A stretch of DNA of 64,000 nt, taken from NCBI GenBank assembly GCA_963714205.1, contig CAVQNQ010000003.1, positions 558,001 through 622,000 on the forward strand, in the 5' to 3' direction. The notes beneath the pieces were generated by a model that ran no database searches, had not been told where the DNA came from, and saw only the letters and a program-made list of their open reading frames with translations. A program made the position numbers and the translations under genes. This DNA comes from CAVQNQ01 sp963714205 (GTDB lineage Bacteria; Acidobacteriota; Terriglobia; Bryobacterales; Bryobacteraceae). Shown one piece after another: positions 55,788 to 63,772 of this stretch; the stretch's first letter is position 1; each line of letters opens with the position of its first letter.

Positions 55788-56782
55788 TTGTCGCTCATCT
55801 CGTCGACCCGCGATTCGCCCCGGGCTATGTAGCCGGTGCGCGTGCGCACGGACAGTCTGTCGTGGCCTTTCGCCCGGGCAACTACCCGAATGGCACGATA
55901 AGCGCCGTCGCGAGTCCGGTTGATTGGAACATATCCGATCGTGTACTGATGGCGAATGTCCCGGGCGATGCGCTCGCAGATGGCCACCACTTTGCCGATC
56001 TCGTCGGGAAGAAAGGCTTCGCCGCCCGTCGCCTGTGCCAGGCGCCTGAGCACACCCGGGTTCCGGTCCGGATCGTTTTCGTCGAATAGACCTACGGTGT
56101 AGATAACGGCGCTGGATTCCCCGGCCAGTTTCATGACTTGGGCCAAGCTGCACGCGCTCGCGTTGTCACCGCCATCACTGACGACGATCAGCACTTTCTT
56201 GTCCCGGCTGCCGGCCTGCAATTCCCCCAGCGCCTTGGCGATCGCGTCGTAAAGAGCCGTCTGGCCTCCGGCAGGCGCGATGGCGATCGCCTTTTCAAGT
56301 TCGGCGGTGCTATCGGTGAATCGGATCGTGCTGGGCAGGCCCAGCGACACGATCTCGTTGAAGTTGACGACGAACATTTCGTCTTCCCGATTGCTGGACC
56401 GCACGAAGGTCCGGGCGGCCGCGGACACCTCCGCAAGTTTCGGTCCCATGGTCGTGCTGTGGTCGATCACCAGTCCCACGGTGACCGGGATATCTTCGTT
56501 TTTGAAGAGCCCGATGCGCTGCGGTACGCCGTTCTCGTAAACCGTAAAATCCTGTTCACCCAGATCCGAGACAAAGCCAGCTTGCCGATCAGTCACCGTA
56601 GCGTGCAACACAACCAGTGCGACGTCCACCGAGATCCGGAGCGGTCCCAAGTCGCGATCTTGCCCTGTTGCCGGCGGAGCCTGATCGCCGGCGTTGCCCG
56701 CCATGGCACTCAGGAGAAGGATCGGCAGAGCGATCGCTCTCGCGACGCCACCCTCTGCCGCCCTCGATGGCCGCCTTAGCAT
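55784..56782 (-). CDS. Exported VWA protein, Acidobacterial VWFA-related type
   Basis: 332 residues; N-terminal signal peptide (AIALPILLLSAMAGNAG). After a beta-rich linker (VVLHATVTDRQAGFVSDLGE QDFTVYENGVPQRI) comes a von Willebrand A domain with MIDAS IDHSTTMG, the downstream Thr in AGGQTALYDAIAKAL and Asp in VVSDGGDN. The pattern matches TIGR03436. Such proteins bind a ligand through a metal ion. It shares an operon with a sortase and a sortase substrate; it has no LPxTG-type ending itself, so it may be a partner or pilus-like accessory. Confidence 0.9.
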   Translation of the reverse strand: MLRRPSRAAEGGVARAIALPILLLSAMAGNAGDQAPPATGQDRDLGPLRISVDVALVVLHATVTDRQAGFVSDLGEQDFTVYENGVPQRIGLFKNEDIPVTVGLVIDHSTTMGPKLAEVSAAARTFVRSSNREDEMFVVNFNEIVSLGLPSTIRFTDSTAELEKAIAIAPAGGQTALYDAIAKALGELQAGSRDKKVLIVVSDGGDNASACSLAQVMKLAGESSAVIYTVGLFDENDPDRNPGVLRRLAQATGGEAFLPDEIGKVVAICERIARDIRHQYTIGYVPINRTRDGAYRAIRVVARAKGHDRLSVRTRTGYIARGESRVDEMSDK

Positions 56783-56870
56783 AACTGCTCTCCTTCCTAC
56801 TCTGCCATGTACGGGCTCCGGCCGCGTGGCGCGCTGGAAAAGAGGCGCGCCGCGTGGCGGACCATGCCCC

Positions 56871-57617
56871 TCACAAAACGCGCTTTTGCACTAGTAGGAG
56901 CGTCCAGGCACCACCCAAAGCCAGCAACCCGAACAGCGCCATCAGCGGCAAAGAGCTCGCCGTCTTCGGCAGCGTCGCGGCAGCCGTTTCGGTCTTCTCC
57001 GCTACCAGTTCCTGCGCTGGTGGCGGGGTGACAACCTGGGCAAGTTCCACCTCTTCGCCCGTGGGTTTAATCGCCATAATGGGCGCCTGCTTCAGTTGCA
57101 GGACAACCGGCTCGTCGGCCGTCTTGATCGGCGCCTCGACCTCCACCGGCATCTCGACCGCCAAGAAAAGAACGGGGGTGTTCGTCGTCTTGGCCAGCTC
57201 TACAGCTTTAGCTTTCGGATAGACGAATTCCTCGCCCCAGTTTTTGCCGGGATAGAACCATGCCCGGAGCGCTTCAGGCTGACCTGCCGGTCGCTCCCGG
57301 AAAGTAACCACGGTCTTGCCAGTCGCCTGGAGGCGATAGTTCGGAATGGCCAGAATGGTGGCGTAGCACTGCGTTTCGTCCTGGTTGAAGATCTGGACGA
57401 TGTGGCGGTCGGACTGCGAGTCCAGAATCTTGAAAACATAGGTGCCGGCTGGCAGCACCCCCCACCCCTTGAGGTGGACTCCAGGAATCTCCACAGGCCC
57501 GCTGAAAGTCATCACGGTTTTCTGGTTCCACTCGTCCGCCTTTGCGGCTGGCGCGAATACCGCCCCCGCCAGCGCCAAGCCGAACACGGTTGCTGTTAAC
57601 GTTCTCAAAACACTCAT
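56871..57617 (-). CDS. Exported protein with LPKTA sortase signal
   Basis: 248 residues from ATG 57617 with AAAAGGAGAAG upstream; the frame is open to 57743 but lacks support. Signal peptide VFGLALAGAVFAPAAKA. The ~150-residue domain (SGPVEIPGVHLKGWGVLPAG TYVFKILD, IPNYRLQATGKTVVTFRERP) is common in Acidobacteria with no known function. The C-terminus has LPKTA, a hydrophobic stretch (LPLMALFGLLALGGAWTLLL) and the charged end QKR, i.e. a complete cell-wall sorting signal. The linker before it is Pro/Glu/Val-rich. With sortase and VWA genes downstream on the same strand, this is the likely substrate. Confidence 0.88.
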   Translation of the reverse strand: MSVLRTLTATVFGLALAGAVFAPAAKADEWNQKTVMTFSGPVEIPGVHLKGWGVLPAGTYVFKILDSQSDRHIVQIFNQDETQCYATILAIPNYRLQATGKTVVTFRERPAGQPEALRAWFYPGKNWGEEFVYPKAKAVELAKTTNTPVLFLAVEMPVEVEAPIKTADEPVVLQLKQAPIMAIKPTGEEVELAQVVTPPPAQELVAEKTETAAATLPKTASSLPLMALFGLLALGGAWTLLLVQKRVL

Positions 57618-58000
57618 TTGCTTCTTCTCCTTTTGCTTCTCTAGAACTCTGCGCGGCCAGCTCGTCACTCTGTCGGATACCAGCATGCAAAGCCCTCGGC
57701 CGGCTGGTCGCGCACGGTGGAGTAGAGGCACTCCAAGGTCCATTGCATAAGCGCGCAGAACTCAGACGCGGTCTTGCTTTAAAGCCGTGCGCATCCGCCA
57801 AAGCTGGGAATCTCCAGGAAGGATCTCATGCACTTATTGCCGCACGGAATGCAGGAATTGCTTCGAGGAACGCCAAAAGGGCTGTGCCAGTTACCAAAAG
57901 AGGCGCAGTAGTTAGTGAGGGATATATGGGGATAGACTGCTGTCCGCGAGATGAAGAAAGAAAAGGTCGCGGGGGCCGGCTTGGCGGTGCCGGCCCTCCG
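57618..58000. other. Leader of the sortase cluster, no gene supported
   Basis: 383 bp upstream of the LPKTA gene. Frames crossing it are not conserved-looking. This is the place for the promoter of the six-gene minus-strand unit; no clear consensus promoter is visible by eye. Confidence 0.4.
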
Positions 58001-58093
58001 CTAATGCGGCCGCTCGGCCGGACCCGGGCAGGGAACCAGCGACAGAATGAACGTCAGCGCTACAAGAACCGTCAAGGCCGTTACGACGAACAT
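58001..58093 (-). CDS. Possible 30-residue membrane peptide
   Basis: ATG 58093 follows GAGGATCC with normal spacing and opens a 30-codon frame, MFVVTALTVLVALTFILSLV then PCPGPAERPH, i.e. one hydrophobic helix and a short polar end. It overlaps the end of the zinc-ribbon gene by 13 bp on the same strand. Tiny membrane peptides are common in bacteria, but no family can be named; chance occurrence is possible. Confidence 0.3.
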   Translation of the reverse strand: MFVVTALTVLVALTFILSLVPCPGPAERPH

Positions 58094-58311
58094 TGGATCC
58101 TCGATTCAGTTGCCGCTACCAAGGCGTGTTGGGCGTGCATTTCGCGCGGCAATACCATCACGTGGAGCCTGGCCGGTGAAGGCTCTTCCCAACACACCCG
58201 ATACCGCCGCCCGCACGTCCGGCACTCATACTTGCCGTGCGAGGGCCACATTGGCTCCGTGTGCATCAACCTGCACCAGAGATCCGCGAGTCGCGTTTGG
58301 GGCGGTTTCAT
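58081..58311 (-). CDS. Small zinc-ribbon protein
   Basis: 76 residues. The sequence LWCRLMHTEPMWPSHGKYEC RTCGRRYRVCWEE resembles a small family (LWC..MH..P.WP..G.Y.CR.C.R.Y.V.W) that I recall from Acidobacteria. The Cys residues could bind zinc or a cluster. It lies 33 bp after the CsbD gene on the same strand. The C-terminal 25 residues have low complexity and may be extra. Function unknown. Confidence 0.5.
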   Translation of the reverse strand: MKPPQTRLADLWCRLMHTEPMWPSHGKYECRTCGRRYRVCWEEPSPARLHVMVLPREMHAQHALVAATESRIQCSS

Positions 58312-58344
58312 CGGTCCACAATTCTCAGCCCGTGCGGGCGACTT

Positions 58345-58581
58345 CTATAAGCGGGTTGCGGCGTGGCTGGTGCGCTCGGATTCGCCGAGCGCCCGTGACC
58401 ATTCGTCGGCCTGCTTTTCAGCCTCCGCTTTCGCCAGCCCGTACCGCTCCTGAATTCGCCCAACCAACTGATCCTTCTGGCCGGCTATGGTTTCCCAGTC
58501 GTTATCGGTGAGTTTCCCCCAGCGCTCGCGGGCAGAGCCGGTGAACCGCTTCCACTTGCCTTCGATTTGGTCCCAATTCAT
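58345..58581 (-). CDS. CsbD-family stress protein
   Basis: 78 residues with the CsbD core MNWDQIEGKWKRFTGSARER WGKLTDNDWETIAGQKDQLV GRIQERYGLAKAEAEKQADE. CsbD-type proteins are small helical proteins induced in general stress (sigma-B in Bacillus, RpoS-type in others); molecular function is unknown. AGTAGGAAAAA precedes the ATG. The length is normal. It sits among several other small stress-associated genes. Confidence 0.92.
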   Translation of the reverse strand: MNWDQIEGKWKRFTGSARERWGKLTDNDWETIAGQKDQLVGRIQERYGLAKAEAEKQADEWSRALGESERTSHAATRL

Positions 58582-58635
58582 GGTTTTTTCCTACTGACCA
58601 CCTATTCCAGTGCGGCGGGCTCCGGGGACCGCTGC

Positions 58636-58788
58636 CTAAAGGCGGAGTTGTCCCAACAGCATCAACAGGACCACTACCAACAACACTGCTCCTATCGTTC
58701 CGCTGGGGTAGTAACCCCAGCGTCTGCTATGCGGCCAGGCAGGCGCGAGCGCGAGCAACAATATGACAAGCACGAGTATCAGCAACAT
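58636..58788 (-). CDS. DUF3309 small membrane protein
   Basis: 50 residues, read by hand. The ATG at 58788 is seven bases after AAGGAGA; an ATG six bases further upstream is too close to it. Two hydrophobic helices (MLLILVLVILLLALAPAWPH and TIGAVLLVVVLLMLLG) flank SRRWGYYPSG, the DUF3309 signature (PxWPHSRxWGYxPSG). Family function is unknown; it is commonly found with other stress-related small membrane genes such as CsbD next door. Confidence 0.85.
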   Translation of the reverse strand: MLLILVLVILLLALAPAWPHSRRWGYYPSGTIGAVLLVVVLLMLLGQLRL

Positions 58789-59048
58789 GTTCATTCTCCT
58801 TCCGGCTTTCCGGCGTAACCTATCTGTGGCACGTTTGCCGCCGTTTGAATTCGAGAGCCTTATGAGTCAAGGTTGCCGCGCCCGGCGTCCCATCGGGAGT
58901 CTTGGCTCAGCTAAATATGCATGTCCAATGGCAACTTCTGCATCTGGTCGTACTGGCTCACCACATATCTCCGCATCGCGGCGGCTTCCGGCGCGTGGCC
59001 CGGCTCGTGCACATACATAAATGTACTTTGCAGTAGGAGGAACACGAA

Positions 59049-59681
59049 ATGTCAAGGAACACATCGGTCATTGGAATCTATCCGGATCGCACAACCGTTT
59101 CGGACGCCATCAACGTCTTGCACAAAGCGGGGTATAGGGCGACGGACCTCTCGGTCCTGTCGTCCGACAACCAAGGTTCAAAGGATTTCGCGCACGAGAA
59201 GCACACCAAGGCGCCGCAGGGAGCGGCGACGGGAGCGATAGCGGGCGCGGTGGTTGGCGCTGCATTGGCCTGGCTGGCTTCCACTCAGACTATTGCCATC
59301 GCGAGTCTAGGGCCGCTCGTCGCGGCTGGACCGGTGCTGGCGGCTCTGGCCGGCGCCGGCGCCGGCGGGGCGCTGGGCTGGATCGCCGGATGGCTGGCGG
59401 GCCTTCCTCTCACCGAATACGTCGCCAAGCGCTATGCGGGCAGAATCAGGCGGGGCGGCATTCTCCTCTCCGTTCACTGCGACAGCCGGGAGTGGTGCGA
59501 CCGGGCGAAGAGAACTCTAAAAGATACTGGCGCCCAGAGTATCTCCTCGGCCTCGGAGGCTGCCGCCGATTACGGGACAACGGATCGGCCGACGGAGAGA
59601 GTGCCAGCGATCGTCGCGGTTCGTAGCGAAGCGCCCGCCGAACCGACTGTTGAATGCGTTACTCACGAAACCAAGATATAG
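59049..59681 (+). CDS. DUF3341-type stress protein
   Basis: 210 residues, AGGAGGAAC before the ATG. The start MSRNTSVIGIYPDRTTVSDA INVLHKAGYRATDLSVL, then Gly-rich hydrophobic segments (GAATGAIAGAVVGAALAWLA and GPVLAALAGAGAGGALGWIA), then the return GGILLSVHCDSREWCDRAKR. This architecture is that of small general-stress/DUF3341-like proteins, which place a hydrophobic hairpin in or near the membrane between two alpha-beta halves. Some databases label homologues as quinol oxidoreductase subunit ActD; context does not support that here. Length is typical. Confidence 0.82.
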   Translation: MSRNTSVIGIYPDRTTVSDAINVLHKAGYRATDLSVLSSDNQGSKDFAHEKHTKAPQGAATGAIAGAVVGAALAWLASTQTIAIASLGPLVAAGPVLAALAGAGAGGALGWIAGWLAGLPLTEYVAKRYAGRIRRGGILLSVHCDSREWCDRAKRTLKDTGAQSISSASEAAADYGTTDRPTERVPAIVAVRSEAPAEPTVECVTHETKI

Positions 59682-59835
59682 AAGTCCGTTGCCGTGCTTG
59701 AATACATCGGACCGATCGAGAAACTGACTCTGGACCAGTTTTTCCGCATCGAACATACGGAGGCGCTGGAAATTAGTTGAGGCGGCCCGGTCGCCTGCGT
59801 GTGTAACCGATGGCGACCTAGGAGAGAGGATTACC

Positions 59836-60756
59836 ATGCAAATCGTTCGAGTTACGAGTACCGCCCTGTTGCTGCTCTTCGGGACTATGCTCCCTGCGTA
59901 CGAGCAGCACGACCAGCGGAACCAGAATCAGGGCAAGCCTGAGAGTCGGCCGGGTGGGCAACAGCAAGGCGCCCGGCCACCCGCACAACAGCAGCACCCT
60001 CAGGGACAGCCGCAACATCAGCAGCAGCGGGCTCAGCAGGCCCCGCAACGGCAACCGCAGCAGCAGCAGCGGGCTCAGCAAACCCCACAACGGCAACCAC
60101 AGCAGCAACGGGCTCAGCAAACCCCACAACGGCAACCGCAGCAGCAACGGGCCCAGCAGACCCCACAACGGCAACCACAGCAGCAACGAGCCCATCAGAC
60201 TCCGCAACGGCAGCCACAGCAACAGCGGGCCCAGCAGACTCCGCAACGGCAGCCACAGCAACAGCGGGCCCAGCAGACTCCGCAACGGCAACCACAGCAA
60301 CAGCAGGTCCAACGTCCCCAGCAGGCCCGGCAACAACAGCAACCGCAGCGCACCCGACAGCAGGCAGCCGCGTGGCAACAGCAGCGGGGATGGCAACAGC
60401 ACGGTGCCTGGCAGGGGCATGGCACATTTCAGCAGAATCGCGCTCAACACTGGGCCAGCGATCATCGCACTTGGGCGCAGCGTGGGGGCTATGGCGGTTA
60501 TTACATTCCTCAGGACCGCTTCAATCTCTATTTCGGGAGTCAACACTGGTTCCGGATGCCCAGCCCCACGATCTATATGGGGTATCCCCGTTTCGCGTAC
60601 GGCGGCTTTTCGTTCATGATCGTGGATCCGTGGCCGGAAAACTGGGCGCAGAACTGGTACGCAACCGATGACGTCTACATCGGTTATGACAACGGGTACT
60701 ACCTTTACAATCGCAGGTATCCAGGCGTCGGACTGGCGGTCACCGTCGCGCTGTAA
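59836..60756 (+). CDS. Gln-rich repeat protein with exported aromatic C-terminal domain
   Basis: 306 residues; AGAGAGGA precedes the ATG. A signal-like N-terminus (VTSTALLLLFGTMLPAYE) leads to a Gln/Pro/Arg-rich region (~25-195) with seven repeats PQRQPQQQRAQQT. The C-terminal ~100 residues are Trp/Tyr/Gly-rich (HRTWAQRGGYGGYYIPQDRF, GFSFMIVDPWPENW, TDDVYIGYDNGYYLYNRRYP) and look like the uncharacterised exported domain found with such low-complexity stalks. A surface or matrix protein with a flexible basic stalk is inferred. The frame is intact despite repeats. Confidence 0.7.
   Translation: MQIVRVTSTALLLLFGTMLPAYEQHDQRNQNQGKPESRPGGQQQGARPPAQQQHPQGQPQHQQQRAQQAPQRQPQQQQRAQQTPQRQPQQQRAQQTPQRQPQQQRAQQTPQRQPQQQRAHQTPQRQPQQQRAQQTPQRQPQQQRAQQTPQRQPQQQQVQRPQQARQQQQPQRTRQQAAAWQQQRGWQQHGAWQGHGTFQQNRAQHWASDHRTWAQRGGYGGYYIPQDRFNLYFGSQHWFRMPSPTIYMGYPRFAYGGFSFMIVDPWPENWAQNWYATDDVYIGYDNGYYLYNRRYPGVGLAVTVAL
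60043..60318 (+). repeat. Seven tandem 39-bp repeats coding PQRQPQQQRAQQT
   Basis: Units start at 60043, 60085, 60124, 60163, 60202, 60241 and 60280; the first is 42 bp because of one extra CAG. Two adjacent units are identical, so slippage and copy-number change are likely. The repeat is coding, has no spacer and so is not a CRISPR. Confidence 0.85.
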
Positions 60757-60766
60757 ACGGCTACCA

Positions 60767-61071
60767 ATGGAACGGCACCGCGCCAGACGCACCGGCTGGT
60801 TGCGCGCGGCGGTAATGGGCGCGGACGACTAGGGTGAGCGGGAGGAATTGATGGCGATCTACATCGCGGCAACTTGTCTGGCAAGTGTGGGACCGAGCCC
60901 GCGAGTGGAACGTCACTAGTGTTCCTGGCGCTTCTGGGCGGGTTAGCCGCGCGCGCCGGGGGCGCGAGCGTGATGCTGGGCGCAATCCGCGTTACGTTTT
61001 GGGGCGCGCTAGCCATGGCGGCGACGGCATGCGTCGGGGCGCTGTTTGGAACCGCCACAACTGGAGCTTGA
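60767..61071 (+). pseudogene. Decayed VIT1/CCC1-family metal transporter
   Basis: Three pieces in order: MERHRARRTGWLRAAVMGAD D then stop (60767-60832), equal to the VIT N-terminus (HR..GWLRAAVLGANDG); REELMAIYIA (from ~60839), like the cytoplasmic segment (EL.AIY..RGL); and, in another frame (from ~60900), SLVFLALLGGLAARAGGASV and RVTFWGALAMAATACVGALF G, the last two membrane helices of the family. Most of the ~230-residue transporter is missing between the pieces. An intact member would move Fe or Mn. It follows the Gln-rich gene by 10 bp. No activity is possible. Confidence 0.7.
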
Positions 61072-61108
61072 AGGATCGCGGATTCAACGATCTCAACAGT
61101 TCCCTCGG

Positions 61109-61609
61109 ATGAAGACACATATGAAGTGGATTGATGAAATGTTCGTGAACATGGAAAAGGACAGGGCCGCGGAAACAGCCAAGAGAGACCCGAAGGCGGC
61201 CAAAGGCGACCGCAAGAAACTTCTGAAGGATCAAGTTCCGGGTGCACCGGAAGCTTGGAACGCGCTGGTTTCCTCGATTACGAACGATGTGAGCGACTTC
61301 AACAGGCACCGGGACCGCGCCGGACAGAGCGCGGTACGCATAGCGCGAAGGCGTTTCGAATGCGAGGTTTACTTGCCTGGAATGCACGGGAAGAGAATGG
61401 TCCTGACCTTGGACAACAACGACCTCCGAGTCTCGGTTCACCCCGATTTTCCAACGCAGCAGTTGAGCATCACAATCGAGCCCGAAAAGGAAGGCCAACA
61501 CGGCTTCTGGGTTCTCGGCGAACCCGCCAACGAAAGCGGAAGGCTATCGGTCCAGCAGTTATCCGAATACCTGCTCAAGCCCATTCTAAACTGTGCCGAC
61601 ATCAAATGA
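61109..61609 (+). CDS. Hypothetical protein, intact frame
   Basis: About 166 residues from ATG 61109 (or MKWIDEMF from 61121); the frame continues upstream into the VIT remnant. Features: acidic/basic N-terminus (DRAAETAKRDPKAAKGDRKK), a central RRRFECEVYLPGMHGKRMVL TLDNNDL with beta character, and a helical end (QQLSEYLLKPIL). No domain recognised. GC use and length are consistent with a real gene, and the reading frame resists stop codons better than the flanking DNA. Function unknown. Confidence 0.55.
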   Translation: MKTHMKWIDEMFVNMEKDRAAETAKRDPKAAKGDRKKLLKDQVPGAPEAWNALVSSITNDVSDFNRHRDRAGQSAVRIARRRFECEVYLPGMHGKRMVLTLDNNDLRVSVHPDFPTQQLSITIEPEKEGQHGFWVLGEPANESGRLSVQQLSEYLLKPILNCADIK

Positions 61610-61817
61610 AGGTCTGGCATTGATCCGCCGGCAGCGGCGAGATCTAACTTCCAGGCACATTCGATCTGCACTAACTACCGAACTTCGGTGCAGATTCTGC
61701 ATCTAGCGCCGGCGGAACCGCCCCGGCAGCGCTCCAGTTGGCCTTGCAGCCCCATGTATCCCACGCTCTCCGCTTTGGACCCGCGCTTGCACTCATGCAT
61801 CCCGAAGGAGCAAAACG

Positions 61818-61970
61818 ATGCTTTGGACAATCTGTGTAATTCTGCTGGTTCTGTGGGCTCTGGGAATGGCGACCTCCTACACCGCCGGCGGGCTGATTCA
61901 CATCCTGTTGGTCATTGGCTTGGTGATACTGGTAATCCGTCTGATTCAGGGACGAAGGGTTCTTGGTTAG
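61818..61970 (+). CDS. lmo0937-family small membrane protein
   Basis: 50 residues, found by eye. GAAGGAG lies 7 bases before the ATG. Sequence MLWTICVILLVLWALGMATS YTAGGLIHILLVIGLVILVI then RLIQGRR matches the DUF5670/lmo0937 pattern (MLWTI...LLGxxTSYTxGGxIHILLVI). Two hydrophobic segments. These small proteins are frequent in stress loci; function unknown. Confidence 0.88.
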   Translation: MLWTICVILLVLWALGMATSYTAGGLIHILLVIGLVILVIRLIQGRRVLG

Positions 61971-62054
61971 AGCAAGCCCCCCTCCAACGATATAGAACGC
62001 AAGTTGCCCGTGGGCAGTGGATTGCTACTTAGTGTTTCTAGGAGAGTAAACAAA

Positions 62055-62246
62055 ATGCCTTTGATCAACATCGTCATCGCGCTGATCGTGGTCGGCGTCG
62101 CGTTGTGGCTAATCAACAACTTCATCCCCATGGCTTCCAGCATCAAGACGATCCTGAATGTAGTGGTCGTCATTGCGGTTGCAATTTGGGTCTTGCAGGC
62201 CGTCGGAATGTGGGGGCGTGTAACCAGTTATCGATTTATGCAGTGA
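62055..62246 (+). CDS. Thivi_2564-family small membrane protein
   Basis: 63 residues from ATG 62055, with AGGAGAGTAA upstream; the frame is open from 62004 without support. MPLINIVIALIVVGVALWLI NNFIPMASSIKTILNVVVVI AVAIWVLQAVGMWG fits the Thivi_2564 pattern (two transmembrane helices around NxxIPM.x.IK.ILN). Encoded 84 bp after the lmo0937-type gene. Unknown function, stress-linked by context. Confidence 0.85.
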   Translation: MPLINIVIALIVVGVALWLINNFIPMASSIKTILNVVVVIAVAIWVLQAVGMWGRVTSYRFMQ

Positions 62247-62365
62247 GCCGGTGCCGTTTGCATACGGTAAGCGGCTCGACATTCTCGACTTCGTTACAAC
62301 ACGAAGACGGACGCGATTTAGTCGCCCATTCCGCCATGGCCTGCCAGGCGCTAAAATGGAGGGCT

Positions 62366-63772
62366 ATGCCCCGTCTGCCGTCGATTTCCGGCCGGATCCT
62401 CATCGTCGACGATGACGCCCGCCAGCGGAGTGCCTTGGTTGCCATGCTTTCCGATAGCGACTTCGACACGCAGGTCGCAGCCGACGGACAGGAAGCGCTG
62501 GAACGCCTCACTGCTTTCGACGCGGACGTCATCGTTGCGGATTTAGTCATGCCCCGCATGGACGGCTTCGAACTGCTCCGGCATTTGAAGGACCGCGGCG
62601 ACCTCACTCCGGCCATCGCGCTCACCGGCTTTGGCAGCATGGAAAAGGCGCTGTCCGCGGTCCATGACCTCAAGGCATTCTGGTTTCTGGAGAAGCCTGT
62701 GGAGCCACGGGCCTTCAAGATCCTTCTGGAACGCGCGATTCGCTACAAGCGAAGTCTGCAGAAAACGGACGAACTGAAGCGCGACCTGAGCCTTCGCGGC
62801 GTACTCGGGGACATGGTGGGAACTTCGGCGGCGATGCAGCAGATCTTCTCGCTGGTCAGGCAGGTGGCGCCCACTTCGGCGCCCGTATTGATTTGTGGGG
62901 AGAGCGGCACCGGGAAGGAGTTGGTGGCGCGGGAGATCCATAAGGGCAGCCCCCGAAGTGATGGGCCTTTCGTCGCGATCAATGCAGCCGCCTTACCCGA
63001 GGCTCTGATCGAGAGCGAGTTATTCGGCCACGAAAAAGGCGCGTTCACGGGCGCCATGGAGCGCTCTGCCGGTTGCTTCGAGCAGGCTCACGGGGGCACT
63101 TTGTTTCTCGACGAGATCGGCGAGATGCCGGCCTCTACGCAACCGAAGTTACTGCGCGTTCTCGAAGACTTGCGAGTACGGCGGCTTGGAGGTAAGCAGG
63201 AAATCCCGGTAGACGCTCGCGTGCTTGCCGCCACCAGTCAGGAAATCGGAACGCATTTGCGCGAAGAGCTTTACTACCGGTTGAGTGTATTTCAGATTGT
63301 AATTCCGCCGCTGCGTGAACATAGGGAAGACATTCCGCCGATCGCCGATGTCATGCTGCAGAACCTGAACAAGAAACACGGCACGCGAGTCACAGGGGTC
63401 GATCCCGAAGTGCTGGACCTTTTTCATCGGTATGATTGGCCCGGTAATGTCCGGGAACTGCGCAATATGCTGGAGCGGGCTACCATTATGGCAGGCGAGG
63501 GTCCGATCCGGCTGACGGACCTTCCCTCCCCTGCGTTCGGTGCGGGCTCGGGCCCGTATCCCCGGAAATCGCCCAATGACGAGGGTCCCGTGGCCCTTCA
63601 GCCTGGCCAGTCGCTCATCAAGATTGACGAGGCTTACATCAAGCTCACCCTCGAGCACGTGGGCGGCAATCGCAAGCGCGCCGCCGAGATGTTGGGGATT
63701 AGCCTGCGAACGCTGCAAAACCGGATCGCCACACTGCGCAAAGTGGAGAAGACGGCAACTCCCGGCTCGTGA
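62366..63772 (+). CDS. Sigma-54-dependent response regulator (NtrC-type)
   Basis: 468 residues from ATG 62366 (GGAGGG just upstream; the frame is open much further back). Receiver domain: IVDDDARQRSAL, phospho-Asp in VIVADLVMPRMDG, Lys in FLEKPVEP. AAA+ domain: Walker A GESGTGKE, sigma-54 contact loop GAFTGA, Walker B LFLDEIGE, Arg-finger region PLREHREDIP. C-terminal Fis-type helix-turn-helix (NRKRAAEMLGISLRTLQNRI). It activates promoters of RNA polymerase with sigma-54 after phosphorylation; the partner kinase is not adjacent. Its stop overlaps the following GTG (GTGA). Confidence 0.92.
   Translation: MPRLPSISGRILIVDDDARQRSALVAMLSDSDFDTQVAADGQEALERLTAFDADVIVADLVMPRMDGFELLRHLKDRGDLTPAIALTGFGSMEKALSAVHDLKAFWFLEKPVEPRAFKILLERAIRYKRSLQKTDELKRDLSLRGVLGDMVGTSAAMQQIFSLVRQVAPTSAPVLICGESGTGKELVAREIHKGSPRSDGPFVAINAAALPEALIESELFGHEKGAFTGAMERSAGCFEQAHGGTLFLDEIGEMPASTQPKLLRVLEDLRVRRLGGKQEIPVDARVLAATSQEIGTHLREELYYRLSVFQIVIPPLREHREDIPPIADVMLQNLNKKHGTRVTGVDPEVLDLFHRYDWPGNVRELRNMLERATIMAGEGPIRLTDLPSPAFGAGSGPYPRKSPNDEGPVALQPGQSLIKIDEAYIKLTLEHVGGNRKRAAEMLGISLRTLQNRIATLRKVEKTATPGS

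Noticed and set aside
57744..58000. 303-codon plus-strand frame 57542-58453
   Set aside because: Antisense to the LPKTA start, zinc-ribbon and CsbD genes; no domain.
60043..60318. 39-bp repeats considered as CRISPR
   Set aside because: No spacers; the repeat stays in frame with an intact protein.
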